From the NCBI GenBank assembly GCA_002718285.1, contig PBAR01000007.1, positions 43,501 to 107,500 of the forward strand: DNA of 64,000 nucleotides, read 5' to 3'. Below, piece by piece: positions 9,544-18,270 of this stretch. Within the stretch, counting starts at the first letter, position 1, and every line of letters begins with the position of its first letter. The notes under the pieces were generated by a model. That model was given only the letters and a program-made list of their open reading frames with translations, was not told where the DNA came from and searched no databases. Source of the DNA: Fidelibacterota bacterium (GTDB lineage Bacteria; Marinisomatota; Marinisomatia; Marinisomatales; UBA1611). The position numbers and the translations under genes are program-made.

Positions 9544-10780
9544 TATTAGATATCGCTTTTTCGATATTTAATGAATAATACCAACCTCTTAGTTCAGTTT
9601 TACTTTTTATAACAGGAATGCCATGGCTTGTATTTATTTCAATTGAACCAAGAGCATCATAATAAATACTTGGTTTACCCATTTCCTTAGCAATTATAGC
9701 TGTAGATGTAAATGGCATAGAGATTACAAGATCGCACATTTTAATTATTCTATGTGCTGAAATTCCTGGATCGATAGAAATAACATCTATTTCATCGATA
9801 AATTGATATAGTTTTTTTATGTAACCCCTATCGGTAAAATTAGTTTCATGTAATCTTTTTTTCTTCCAAAATATAGTTATATCGTTTTTATTCTTTAGAG
9901 ATCCTATATCTGAAAAAAATTTCATAGAAAGATTAGTTGACCAATAGGGGCTCTTAGCGTATCCTAGTTGTGTATAAAATGTTGGTCTTGTAGGAGTAAC
10001 ATCAAACACAGCTATTATTATTCTTGAATTATGTTTTATAATATTGAGTCCATTATCAGAAAAAGGAATCGCACCAACTATCTGAAATTTTGCATTACTC
10101 CGATATTGTTCCACATATTCTTTTTGCTGTTTATCCCAAACAATTATATTATTCCACTTAAATATCTTAAATCCATAATGATCATTTTTTTTATATCCTT
10201 TATAATTGAATGTCTCCATATTAACAGAATAATAATAATAATTTACTTGAGAACCTTTAGACTCTGCTTCATATGTCCATAAAGGTTTATAACAGTGGTA
10301 CTCTCCATGAAAAAAATAATCTTTGGCTAAATCTTCCCTATTACAAAGACTAACATAGTTAAAATAGACTGATTCATCATACAAAAGTCCATACCACCAA
10401 CGGCCGCGTAATAGTCCTAAAAAAGAAACACTAAGAGAAAAAATAGATTTACATATAAATATAATATAGATCAACCAACTATTATAATTAGGAAATATAT
10501 TTTTAGAGACTTTAATAACATCTGACACAATCTGATCAATTTTATCACCCCTTACCTGCGCCCAAATTTCTTTTATATTCGAACGCTTAAGATTTGAATT
10601 ATTAAACCAAGATATAAGCGTATTATGCTCCTGAGAACCAGATAATGGAAGATTATTTCTTGATAATCCTATAAACACAGCATAGGGTTTCTCAATGCGA
10701 TGAGATATTTTACTTTCATATGTTAGTAAAATAGTTTTGGCAATACCTTTTATAACACAATATAATGAATATCTATACAA
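9536..10780 (-). CDS. putative glycosyltransferase-like protein; true 5' end unclear
   Basis: 414 residues from a TTG at 10778-10780, but the open frame continues upstream to 11164 (see the separate entry), so this start is probably not real. The C-terminal part has a GT-B-like nucleotide-sugar region: KMCDLVISMPFTSTAIIAKEM followed by GKPSIYYDALGS. An aromatic-rich centre (VNYYYYSVNMETFNYKG) is unusual. The family is not recognised, though the layout resembles long surface-carbohydrate transferases such as the 613-residue protein at 4146. It overlaps wzx by 8 bases, so the pair is translationally coupled. Function inferred only from this C-terminal segment and the neighbours. Confidence 0.5.
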   Translation of the reverse strand: MYRYSLYCVIKGIAKTILLTYESKISHRIEKPYAVFIGLSRNNLPLSGSQEHNTLISWFNNSNLKRSNIKEIWAQVRGDKIDQIVSDVIKVSKNIFPNYNSWLIYIIFICKSIFSLSVSFLGLLRGRWWYGLLYDESVYFNYVSLCNREDLAKDYFFHGEYHCYKPLWTYEAESKGSQVNYYYYSVNMETFNYKGYKKNDHYGFKIFKWNNIIVWDKQQKEYVEQYRSNAKFQIVGAIPFSDNGLNIIKHNSRIIIAVFDVTPTRPTFYTQLGYAKSPYWSTNLSMKFFSDIGSLKNKNDITIFWKKKRLHETNFTDRGYIKKLYQFIDEIDVISIDPGISAHRIIKMCDLVISMPFTSTAIIAKEMGKPSIYYDALGSIEINTSHGIPVIKSKTELRGWYYSLNIEKAISNNA

Positions 10781-11164
10781 TGCAACTTTGCTGGAAAAAC
10801 GATTTATATTAAACCCCTTGGATTCTAATAGTCTAATCCAAGGGATTGGAAGGGGTACAACCGCTGGTTTTTGAGAACCAATACTTTGAATTAGTTGGTG
10901 AGCAATTAGCTTAGCATTGTTAAATAAAATTTGTCGAAGTAATATCTCTCCAATATTCCGATGAGAGCCTACTAAAGTTTTAGATATTTCCTTTTCTTGT
11001 ATGTTTAATGGAATAACAGTTAAATCGCTTATTACTTGTTCTATAATATGGGGCCGACCTTCTTCCCTTAGTTTTTTGGCACCTTTTAACGTAATTCTAA
11101 GACGTCTAAAATGTTTTTTTCTTAAAATATTTTTATAAACTGACTTGATCCCGCTTAAACCTAA
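10781..11164 (-). other. startless coding-like 5' extension of the 9536 gene
   Basis: The reading frame of the gene at 9536-10780 stays open upstream for 128 more codons, to a TGA at 11165-11167, with no stop. The translation looks like protein (for example LPIPWIRLLESKGFNINRF, and LRITLKGAKKLREEGRPH), but it has no in-frame ATG, GTG or TTG until the TTG at 10778-10780. Either a non-standard start is used (candidates include the ATC at 11147-11149), the original start was lost, or a frameshift lies near the end of the upstream gene, which it overlaps by about 32 bases. Otherwise this stretch holds only the hairpin at 10815-10844. Confidence 0.6.
10815..10844. repeat. perfect 10-base inverted repeat (hairpin)
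   Basis: Arms cccttggatt (10815-10824) and aatccaaggg (10835-10844) are exact reverse complements around a 10-base loop. It is one of the stronger hairpins I noticed between genes on this A+T-rich strand. It lies 35 bases upstream of the TTG used as the apparent start of the 9536 gene. The minus-strand sequence after it has only a weak T-rich run, so a terminator is possible but not convincing. It may simply be coding sequence of the startless extension. Confidence 0.4.
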
Positions 11165-12017
11165 TCAATGAATCTTTATAGCATTCTAAACTAATTTTAG
11201 CGTTATATGCTTTTTTTGTATTTAGCGATAGATTTTTTTCCCGCTTTGCTACAAACTTGTGGTCTTCTATTACACCTTTATTAATAAGGGATTTATCAAA
11301 TCCAAAACAATGTGCGAGCATTATTCCAAAATCATATTTAGAGCAGGGAACTGGTGACCCTAGATTAATAATATTAATAAAATTTTTTTTAATTAACTCT
11401 AAAATCTTTTCTCCTAATAGTTCTGTGTATATCGGAGAGAATATATAATCAGTAAATAAAATAATTTTTTTTCTATTTTTTAATGAAAAATATATCCACT
11501 CAGCAAAACTGATTCTATTAGGTTTTACATTCCAACCAAATATATTTGTACGAACAATAATCGCTTCAGGACAATATTTTAATACTTTTTTCTCACCTAA
11601 TAATTTGGTTTTACCATAATTATTTTTAGGCAATAAAATATTATTATCTTCTGAGTAATCATTTGTTCCTCCATAGATTTGATCACTAGATATATAAATT
11701 AATTTTATATTATTATTGCCACAGACTCGAGCAATATTTTCAGTAATCTGAACGTTAGAAGCATATGCCAAATCTTGATATTTTTCACATTGATCCACAT
11801 CAGTTAAGCTTGCACAATGGATAAATATATCTGGTTTGATTTTTTTGATAACTGATTGTAGAAAATCCATATTTAACAAATCAAAACTGAATTCATCTGT
11901 ACATTCTGAATAAAATTCCTTGTCTCGATGAAAAGCATAAACATCGTATTTTTTATTATACAATTGACAAAGGGTACTCCCAAGCATACCATTCGCACCA
12001 GTAATAACGAACTTCAA
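11133..12017 (-). CDS. RmlD-like NAD(P)-dependent sugar-nucleotide reductase
   Basis: 294 residues, an extended SDR. The N-terminus FVITGANGMLGSTL is the Rossmann glycine motif; IDVDQ-type sequence (ASLTDVDQCE) and the active-site motif NNYGKTKLLGE with Tyr and Lys spaced YxxxK match dTDP-4-dehydrorhamnose reductase (RmlD) and relatives. These reduce a 4-keto group of a nucleotide-activated 6-deoxysugar. No RmlA, RmlB or RmlC is in the window, so I do not call it rmlD itself. It may act on another 4-keto sugar, for example a product of the ColD-like enzyme at 22534. Its 3' end overlaps the startless frame of the next gene. Confidence 0.72.
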   Translation of the reverse strand: MKFVITGANGMLGSTLCQLYNKKYDVYAFHRDKEFYSECTDEFSFDLLNMDFLQSVIKKIKPDIFIHCASLTDVDQCEKYQDLAYASNVQITENIARVCGNNNIKLIYISSDQIYGGTNDYSEDNNILLPKNNYGKTKLLGEKKVLKYCPEAIIVRTNIFGWNVKPNRISFAEWIYFSLKNRKKIILFTDYIFSPIYTELLGEKILELIKKNFINIINLGSPVPCSKYDFGIMLAHCFGFDKSLINKGVIEDHKFVAKREKNLSLNTKKAYNAKISLECYKDSLIRFKRDQVSL

Positions 12018-12097
12018 TTTTCGTATTATTTATATATAGTTAATCAAAATAATTAATTTATAAAATAGAAACATTGGTTAATCACAATTGATGGTGA

Positions 12098-12796
12098 TTA
12101 TAATATATTCCGACCTAAGATAAAGGCTTCACAAGAATCAACACCAACATTTGCACCACGCCATTTAGATAAATATTTAATTCCATCAATTGACCTTGGA
12201 TGAGGGAAGGTTCTCATCTCTTCAACATATGCTTCTAATGCCTGTAATTTAATTTCTAAAGTATCTGAAATATCTATAAACCAATTTGGATGAAATGATA
12301 TTATGGATTGTGGAGGCGTCCATTCTGTACTGGAAGCAATTTCAAAAAAAAGTAATGTCTTTACACAATTACCTGGTTGAGGCCTTGTAGCAGCAAGAAC
12401 AGCATCGTGTACAATTTTATGATCTATGTTAACATCCCCACGATGATGAGTATAAACTATCGAAGGTTGATACTTATTAATATAGAATTCTATTGTGATA
12501 ATTAAATCCAGTAAATCTATCGAATCCAATCGATTATCAGGGAAATCGTGTAAATGAATGGAATTCGCCCCAATAATATCATTTGCAATCTTTGCAGCTT
12601 TTGTTAATTCAGATAGTTCATTTTCACGTTTTTCTCTATCTCGTTCAGAATCTCTGCTAGTAACTCCTTCAGCCATTATTAAGACATTTACTTCATCTCC
12701 TTTTGTAACATGTTTCGCCATAGTTCCTCCACATCCAAGTATTTCATCATCAGGGTGTGCTGCAACTACTAATATTGATAACGGAGAATTTTTCAT
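12098..12796 (-). CDS. PIG-L/LmbE-family zinc deacetylase
   Basis: Removes N-acetyl groups from GlcNAc-type sugars with a zinc ion. The key motif VAAHPDDEILGCGG follows the start closely, and a second zinc-ligand region reads YTHHRGDVNIDHKIVH. I chose the ATG at 12794-12796 (233 residues, MKNSPLSILVVAAHPDDE), which starts 10 bases after the upstream gene's stop. The longer frame to 12868 would add 24 lysine-rich residues and overlap that gene by 62 bases. The neighbours (WbqC-like protein, methyltransferase, PseG-like hydrolase) suggest it unmasks an amine on a nucleotide sugar before further modification; inference. Confidence 0.86.
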   Translation of the reverse strand: MKNSPLSILVVAAHPDDEILGCGGTMAKHVTKGDEVNVLIMAEGVTSRDSERDREKRENELSELTKAAKIANDIIGANSIHLHDFPDNRLDSIDLLDLIITIEFYINKYQPSIVYTHHRGDVNIDHKIVHDAVLAATRPQPGNCVKTLLFFEIASSTEWTPPQSIISFHPNWFIDISDTLEIKLQALEAYVEEMRTFPHPRSIDGIKYLSKWRGANVGVDSCEAFILGRNIL

Positions 12797-12806
12797 AGCT
12801 ATTTTT

Positions 12807-13517
12807 TTAATTGATGATCTCACTTTTTGATAAGTTACCTGACATAATAATGTCCAAACTTTTTTCACCGTAATTCATTAACAAATCTAAAATACTCAAA
12901 TTTGGAATAAAATCTCCAAAAATCTGATTATATTGAGGATGTATATAATCTTGGAAAATATATCTCACACCTGCTTTATTAAATAAGTCTAAATCCACAT
13001 AATCTTTTCCATATTTACCGAAAATAATAGTGTCTGCCTTTAGTATATTACACATTTCTAAAATTCCATCTGTTTTTTCTCCATTAATTTTCATATCTGA
13101 AGAGAAGATTATTTTTGTATTTAATCCAATCATGGATAAAAAATATTTTAATAAAGTATAGTTTAGATCTGCAATGTACTCCCAGTCTCTTTGATAAAGA
13201 TTATACAAAAAATCTTTATATTTATGGAAATACTTAGTCCTTGCATAATTCATTTTTATAGTATTCCAATGATTTCTACGCCATGAAGCAGTTTGATCAA
13301 TTTTTAAATCTTTTAATTTGATACTTAATGATCTAGCTCTTCGAACTGGAACAATTAACTGATGCTTTCCCTGGCTAGTCTTTATAAAATTTCTTGCAGT
13401 ATAATCATGTGCTGAATGTTGAACATGATCATAATAAACGAACTCGTCAGCCAATGCAATTTTATGGAATAACCCAAGCCATGGTAAATAAACTGGTTGA
13501 TGGGCAGTAATAATCAT
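12807..13517 (-). CDS. WbqC-family protein
   Basis: 236 residues starting MIITAHQPVYLPWLGLFHKI, the diagnostic opening of the WbqC-like family found in O-antigen and capsule loci. Further family features are the YYDHVQHS and ARNFIKTSQG stretches near 28-55. Enzymatic activity is not established as far as I know; the family tends to occur next to aminosugar or acyl-transfer genes and may modify sugar-nucleotides. It lies between a SAM methyltransferase (34-base gap) and the PIG-L deacetylase (10-base gap). Family call is strong, biochemical role unknown. Confidence 0.85.
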   Translation of the reverse strand: MIITAHQPVYLPWLGLFHKIALADEFVYYDHVQHSAHDYTARNFIKTSQGKHQLIVPVRRARSLSIKLKDLKIDQTASWRRNHWNTIKMNYARTKYFHKYKDFLYNLYQRDWEYIADLNYTLLKYFLSMIGLNTKIIFSSDMKINGEKTDGILEMCNILKADTIIFGKYGKDYVDLDLFNKAGVRYIFQDYIHPQYNQIFGDFIPNLSILDLLMNYGEKSLDIIMSGNLSKSEIIN

Positions 13518-13551
13518 AAATATAAAAACACTTTATTAATAATATCAAAAT

Positions 13552-14229
13552 TTATTTTTTAATCTCTGCTACAAAATCCCAAGAACAAGATTGATAACCA
13601 TCAGGCTTAGTAATATAATGAGTATTTGTTTTATGATTTAAATGAATTATTTCAAAATCACTTAAAATATCAAGTAGATGCTCTTTTGTAAAAAAATGAG
13701 CTTTACCTACATTTTTAAATTCACACCTATCTTCAGTGAATAAGCGAGTATATCCATCATCTATTGGCTGACCCCATTCATATTCAGTGTGCTTTGTGGA
13801 ATACCAATCCACACCCACTAATCTACCACCGTCACGCATTATCTGCTTAACTTTCTTAATTGTATTTATAATATCATCTGTATTATTACAAGTTAACCCA
13901 GCTCTATCAATCACAAGATCAAATTTTTCTTGAAAAGGAATATGTTGCGTAAAATCACACTCAATTAAATGCTCACGAAGTTCAGGATATTTTTCATGAA
14001 GCATCTGAATTATAGTTCTACTTCCATCTACGCCAAAATAATCAACTTCTAAATTCAGGAAAAAAGGTATATTCGCTCCAGCTCCACATCCAAGCTCTAA
14101 TACTTTTCCTTCTTCACCAATATGAGACTTGCAATACCTCATAATCAAAGCAACAAGATCTGTCCATGGCCAAATACTCAAATGTTTGTTTGATTTATAT
14201 TGCTTGTCCCATTCTTTTGAAAAAACCAT
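13552..14229 (-). CDS. class I SAM-dependent methyltransferase
   Basis: 225 residues. The SAM-binding motif VLELGCGAGANIPFF is at about 43-57, followed by the acidic ribose-binding strand end (DYFGVDGS) and DLVIDRAGLTC at motif IV. The fold is the standard seven-stranded class I methyltransferase. Placed between the WbqC-like and PseG-like genes, it probably O- or N-methylates a sugar or its acyl substituent. The acceptor cannot be inferred from sequence. The stretch upstream (14230-14323) carries short A+T-rich tandem repeats. Confidence 0.82.
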   Translation of the reverse strand: MVFSKEWDKQYKSNKHLSIWPWTDLVALIMRYCKSHIGEEGKVLELGCGAGANIPFFLNLEVDYFGVDGSRTIIQMLHEKYPELREHLIECDFTQHIPFQEKFDLVIDRAGLTCNNTDDIINTIKKVKQIMRDGGRLVGVDWYSTKHTEYEWGQPIDDGYTRLFTEDRCEFKNVGKAHFFTKEHLLDILSDFEIIHLNHKTNTHYITKPDGYQSCSWDFVAEIKK

Positions 14230-14280
14230 AAAATTAAAATAATTTTAATTTGAACCAGTTATATTCACTACAATCTAATA

Positions 14281-14340
14281 TATAATTAAAAAATAAATCA
14301 TATTAATTAAAAAATAAATCATATTAATTAAAAAACTCAT
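14281..14340. repeat. short A+T-rich tandem repeat, about 3 units of 20-21 bases
   Basis: Three consecutive near-copies of tattaattaaaaaataaatca occupy 14281-14340; the first lacks one base and the third diverges after aaaaaa as it enters the end of the PseG-like gene. The tract includes that gene's TAA stop (14324-14326). It is directly visible and lies in the 94-base gap before the methyltransferase. Copy number could vary by slippage; no function is evident. Confidence 0.75.
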
Positions 14341-15343
14341 AAAAACGATTTTTGGTAATGCCTACATTGGTAAAGAATTTTTTTTGGTTTTTTACCATTT
14401 CCTTTCTAGCTACATGATTTTCAAAGATAAAATTGAAAGTTTCACTAAAACTATCAAAACTATTAATATTTAAAGGTAAGCTCATTTGAAGATTAAACGC
14501 TTCATTTGCAGACGGAATTTGGTTATCAATAAGGGCACATATTAATAAAGGCCTACGTAAATATAAAACTTCATATAAAGTTGTTCCTGCTCCAGTAATA
14601 ACTAAATCAGACCATTGAATTAATTTAGATACATCGTTACTATGTGGGATTAATTCTATTTTGAAAGGAAATTCAGTAATCAATCGTGATAAAATATTTT
14701 GATCAGAATAGCCAATTAATATTTTAAAATGTATATGAATTGGGAGATCTAGATCACCTAAATAATTTATAACAGTTCTAAGTTGCGATGTAATGTCACC
14801 ACCACCTAAAGTCAAAAATATTTTATTTATTTTTGGCGATACTTGAAATAAAGCATCTTCATTGTTTATCTGTCTAAACTCGCGTCTCCATAACCAATAC
14901 TTTGGACCCAATAATAATTTAGTGGAATGTCCTATTGAATAGTTTAGATTTAAAGATCCTAAATTCTGGTTAAGTACATAATCGCATTCAAAATGCATTT
15001 GTGCTAAATCATCAATACAAAGAACTTTTAATCCTATTTTTCTTAATGCTTTATGATAGTTTGTATCAAAATGATATCCATCAAGAATGATCAAACCTAT
15101 ATCATCTGAAGATATTAAATAGTTTATAGTCAATTTTATATCATCTTGCATATTTTCTACTTTAAATCTTTCAATATTAATATACTCGGCTTTTAGCATA
15201 TCTAATAAATATTCCACATTTGTTGTCGTTAAAAAATCAACTTGGATATTTTCATCTTTTAATAATTGGGCAAAAGCAAAACACCTCATAAAATGCCCAA
15301 TTCCCATAGTCTCATTACCATCTACTCTAAAAACTACACGCAA
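14324..15343 (-). CDS. pseG: PseG-like UDP-sugar hydrolase (nonulosonic acid pathway)
   Basis: 339 residues. PseG removes UDP from UDP-2,4-diacetamido-2,4,6-trideoxy-L-altrose, giving the free sugar used for pseudaminic acid; the related step in other nonulosonic pathways uses similar GT-B-fold enzymes. The N-terminus has FRVDGNETMGIGHFMRC, with His17 at the position of the catalytic His17 of Campylobacter PseG. A GT-B-type UDP-binding region follows: WSDLVITGAGTTLYEVLYL, then RPLLICALIDNQ. With pseB and pseC (42.2-44.4 kb) and the NeuB-family synthase (17.2 kb) it completes most of the route. The exact sugar stereochemistry cannot be read. Confidence 0.83.
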   Translation of the reverse strand: MRVVFRVDGNETMGIGHFMRCFAFAQLLKDENIQVDFLTTTNVEYLLDMLKAEYINIERFKVENMQDDIKLTINYLISSDDIGLIILDGYHFDTNYHKALRKIGLKVLCIDDLAQMHFECDYVLNQNLGSLNLNYSIGHSTKLLLGPKYWLWRREFRQINNEDALFQVSPKINKIFLTLGGGDITSQLRTVINYLGDLDLPIHIHFKILIGYSDQNILSRLITEFPFKIELIPHSNDVSKLIQWSDLVITGAGTTLYEVLYLRRPLLICALIDNQIPSANEAFNLQMSLPLNINSFDSFSETFNFIFENHVARKEMVKNQKKFFTNVGITKNRFYEFFN

Positions 15344-15374
15344 ACTTTTCTATTATAATTAAACTATATTATTT

Positions 15375-16706
15375 TTAAAGTAATTGCTCATATACATCTA
15401 CTAATACCTGATTCATAAGAAAATGTGATCCAGCCCCTTTACCAAAGAAAGTTGCATTTTGGAGTTTTTCTTGAATATAAGATAATTGAGTTTGAGCATC
15501 TGTTATAAATTGATGGGTCATTAATGGAAAACCAGCCTTAACTATATCAATTTTATGGTATATTAAATTTGACTCTGGCTCTACAATACCAATTTCTAAT
15601 AATTCTCTTTGGATTGTCTTAAGCATAAATTTCAAATCTGGAATATCTTTTGATATTACTTCAACAGTTAAATTATAATTTGAGTTATTTGGCGACTTCT
15701 GCAAATTGGGATAAAGCGTAATTCTAAATGTGCAAAAATCAGCTTCATGACATTGAACATAGTAAACATCTGTCTTAAAAGGTCTATCAAATACCATATG
15801 TAATAAAATAGTATTTAATCTAATTGGAGGATCAGTCTGAATCGGCAAAGAAAGATTACATGCTTTAATACATGGTAATACAGGGATAGTCCAAACTAAA
15901 TATTCACAATCCAATAGTGTTCCATTATTAAGTATTATTTTATTTATTACACTATTTTTATGAATGATCTTTTTTACATAATTCCCAGTTAATACAAAGA
16001 TTCCCATATCTAGCATTTTTTTATTCAGCTCTTTAATCCATTGACCAATACCGCCTGAAATGGGATAATAATTAGATAGATTTGATACTCCTTCATTATA
16101 GGAATGAAAAGCAAATTTTTTATCAAAAATATTGGATTTTTTTACTTCACGAGTAGCTTGAGCTGTTAAACCTATTAATCTTCCTAATTGAAAATAATTG
16201 TGCGAACCTGCAACAAGCTCTTTTAGGTCACAACCAAAATATTTTCTTTCTAAAATTGGTTGAAAAATATATTTAGTAAAAGTATCACCAAAAGTTCCTC
16301 GAAGCTCCTCATCTAGATTTAAATATTCTTTTGAAGGGTCAGAAGAGTTCAATAATTCTACTATACCTTTGTTATATATATTTTCTGGTAACAAACGAGC
16401 ATCTAAAAAAGCTGTTTTACCATTATACTTTGAACCAAAATACCCACCTCCTTTAAGATTTCCAATTTTTTGCCATTTTTTAGGATCAAATTCGCCATAA
16501 AGCAACTGGTCTAATTTTTCCACCCCTGTATCTCTCAATAAATGAGTACCATAATCGAATGAAATTCCATTTTCATTTTCAAAAGATCTTAGCAGCCCTC
16601 CTAACTCAGATTCTTTTTCAATCAAATAAACTGTTTCAAATTTTTGTTTTAATATTAGAGCACTTAATATACCAGCTATACCTCCACCAACAATAACTAC
16701 AGTCAT
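15375..16706 (-). CDS. FAD-dependent amine oxidase/protoporphyrinogen oxidase-like protein
   Basis: 443 residues. The N-terminal dinucleotide-binding motif VVIVGGGIAGILSA is followed by the FAD ribose-binding Glu in YLIEKESELGGLLRS and a flavin-contact segment FDYGTHLLRD. The C-terminal end FFGKGAGSHFLMNQVLVD closes the FAD site. Superficially like the PPOX/amine-oxidase superfamily, which includes UDP-galactopyranose mutase-like proteins in polysaccharide loci. It sits between the PseG-like hydrolase and a hexapeptide acyltransferase, so a sugar or lipid-linked sugar oxidation is likely, but the substrate is unknown. Confidence 0.72.
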   Translation of the reverse strand: MTVVIVGGGIAGILSALILKQKFETVYLIEKESELGGLLRSFENENGISFDYGTHLLRDTGVEKLDQLLYGEFDPKKWQKIGNLKGGGYFGSKYNGKTAFLDARLLPENIYNKGIVELLNSSDPSKEYLNLDEELRGTFGDTFTKYIFQPILERKYFGCDLKELVAGSHNYFQLGRLIGLTAQATREVKKSNIFDKKFAFHSYNEGVSNLSNYYPISGGIGQWIKELNKKMLDMGIFVLTGNYVKKIIHKNSVINKIILNNGTLLDCEYLVWTIPVLPCIKACNLSLPIQTDPPIRLNTILLHMVFDRPFKTDVYYVQCHEADFCTFRITLYPNLQKSPNNSNYNLTVEVISKDIPDLKFMLKTIQRELLEIGIVEPESNLIYHKIDIVKAGFPLMTHQFITDAQTQLSYIQEKLQNATFFGKGAGSHFLMNQVLVDVYEQLL

Positions 16707-16771
16707 AATTATATATTTTCCTTGAATAGTAATATAGTTATTTAATAATACTAATAATTGTATAACTATAT

Positions 16772-17212
16772 CTAAAAATATTTTTCATAATATTTTTCTT
16801 TTAAAACCATTGGATTCCCATAGATCAAAGAATGTGGAGGTATAGTAATACCATCAACTATAGTTCCTGCGGCAACTACTGAATGGTGTCCAATATGAAC
16901 ACCACCTTTAATGACACTATGTGACCCTATAAAAACATTATTTTCTATAGTAATATCCTTTCGTTCTGTTTTATCAATAATACCAAGACAGCGCTTATGC
17001 GAGTCAGCACAATTTATTGACACAAAGGAAGCTATATCGCACGATTCTCCTATATAAACATTTGCTCCCTTCGCATTTATTATAGATAATCCACCAATAT
17101 AAACACCTTTTTCAATTACGGGATTCCCATTAATCCAAACTAACGGATGAAATCGGTTTATAGGAAACTGAATTAAATTAGAGAAATGCTTTTTAAATTT
17201 TCGGATTCCCAT
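16772..17212 (-). CDS. left-handed beta-helix (hexapeptide) acyltransferase
   Basis: 146 residues with hexapeptide repeats from about 32 to 135: VIEKGVYIGGLSIINAKGA, then VYIGESCDIA, ITIENNVFIGSHSVIKGG and HIGHHSVVAAGTIVDG, ending YGNPMVLKEKYYEK. The likely catalytic His is in the CADSHKRC stretch. This is the WbbJ/NeuO-like O-acetyltransferase class that forms trimers and uses acetyl-CoA. Its ATG overlaps the stop of the NeuB-family gene by one base (TAATG), so it is translationally coupled and probably O-acetylates the nonulosonic acid or a sugar linked to it. Confidence 0.82.
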   Translation of the reverse strand: MGIRKFKKHFSNLIQFPINRFHPLVWINGNPVIEKGVYIGGLSIINAKGANVYIGESCDIASFVSINCADSHKRCLGIIDKTERKDITIENNVFIGSHSVIKGGVHIGHHSVVAAGTIVDGITIPPHSLIYGNPMVLKEKYYEKYF

Positions 17213-18264
17213 TATACAAAATCTCCAAACTGGATTAAATCTCCTTTTTTTATTTTTCTCGTTGCTTTCTTTTTTAAAATAGTTTCGTAAATAGATGAGT
17301 TTAGACCAGTACCAGGCCTGCGCAGACCAATATTAGCTGTAGTAAAATTATCTTTTTTTTGGATATCTTCAATTGCTACAACACTACGACGCGCTAAATC
17401 TTTCATTTCTTTTTCTAATTTAGTAGGCCGCACAATGGGGCTACCCAAAAGTTTATATGCATCATGAATAGAAATTACCCATTCATTTAATCCATCTGGA
17501 TTTTCTGAAAACCAGTGATCTGGCCCAGGTAATTTTTTATCAAGTGTAAAATGTTTCTCTAATATACATGCTCCTAAACCTGTTGCCAATGCAGATGCCA
17601 AAGGTCCAATTGTATGATCAGAAAAACCAATTGGAATCATAGGGAATGATTCTTGAAGAGTGTGTAATCTTTTCAAATTTACATCTTCGATTGGCGTTGG
17701 GTACTGTGAAATACAAAGTAATAATATAACAGGATAATTTTCAAAAGCACCCACTGTTTCTAAAGATGTATGAATTTCAGCTAGATCAGCCATACCACAA
17801 GATAAGATCAAAGGAATATTGGTTTTAGCATATCGTTTTAATAGATAAAGATTAGTAAAATCATCCGAACCAACTTTAATAGCTTGCATATTAAGTTCCA
17901 TTAATATTTCCAAATCTGAAAAATTCTGAGGTGTAGATAGAAAGGTTATCCCTACTTCAACACATTTATTATAAATAATATTCCAGTCATTATTTTTGAA
18001 CTCATAACGAGAGAATAAATCTATCATTGATTCTGTTACTTTTTTCCCTTGAGATTTATAGGTAAATGTTAAACTAGGATCAGTAATAACTTCCTTAGCC
18101 TTAAAAGTTTGAAACTTAATTGCATCTGCACCAGAAGTTTTTGCAACTTCAATCATCTTTAGAGCTTTTTCTAATTCTCCATTGTGATTAATTCCTGCTT
18201 CTGCAATAATGTATGGCTTCAATCCTCGACCAATGGTGTTATTTCCAATTTTTATAAAGCTCAT
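17212..18264 (-). CDS. NeuB/PseI/LegI-family nonulosonate synthase
   Basis: 350 residues. Condenses phosphoenolpyruvate with a 6-carbon amino sugar to make a 9-carbon nonulosonic acid. The N-terminal TIM barrel starts YIIAEAGINHNGELEKA, then DAIKFQTFKAKEV, FLSTPQNFSDLEIL, KVGSDDFTN, IGFSDHTIGPLASALA and CILEKHFTLDKKLPGPDHWFS. A C-terminal SAF (antifreeze-like) domain spans about 285-350 (ARRSVVAIEDI to KKGDLIQFGDF). Presence of pseB and pseC favours a pseudaminic-type product, but the HFTLDKKLPGPDH loop is closer to my memory of NeuB/LegI than PseI, so I give no symbol. It is coupled to the acyltransferase downstream. Confidence 0.9.
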   Translation of the reverse strand: MSFIKIGNNTIGRGLKPYIIAEAGINHNGELEKALKMIEVAKTSGADAIKFQTFKAKEVITDPSLTFTYKSQGKKVTESMIDLFSRYEFKNNDWNIIYNKCVEVGITFLSTPQNFSDLEILMELNMQAIKVGSDDFTNLYLLKRYAKTNIPLILSCGMADLAEIHTSLETVGAFENYPVILLLCISQYPTPIEDVNLKRLHTLQESFPMIPIGFSDHTIGPLASALATGLGACILEKHFTLDKKLPGPDHWFSENPDGLNEWVISIHDAYKLLGSPIVRPTKLEKEMKDLARRSVVAIEDIQKKDNFTTANIGLRRPGTGLNSSIYETILKKKATRKIKKGDLIQFGDFV

Positions 18265-18270
18265 CTAATA

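Noticed and set aside
12797..12868. Upstream start for the PIG-L gene at 12868
   Set aside because: It overlaps the WbqC-like gene by 62 bases and adds only a lysine-rich leader; the ATG at 12796 follows that gene's stop by 10 bases and begins just before the catalytic motif.
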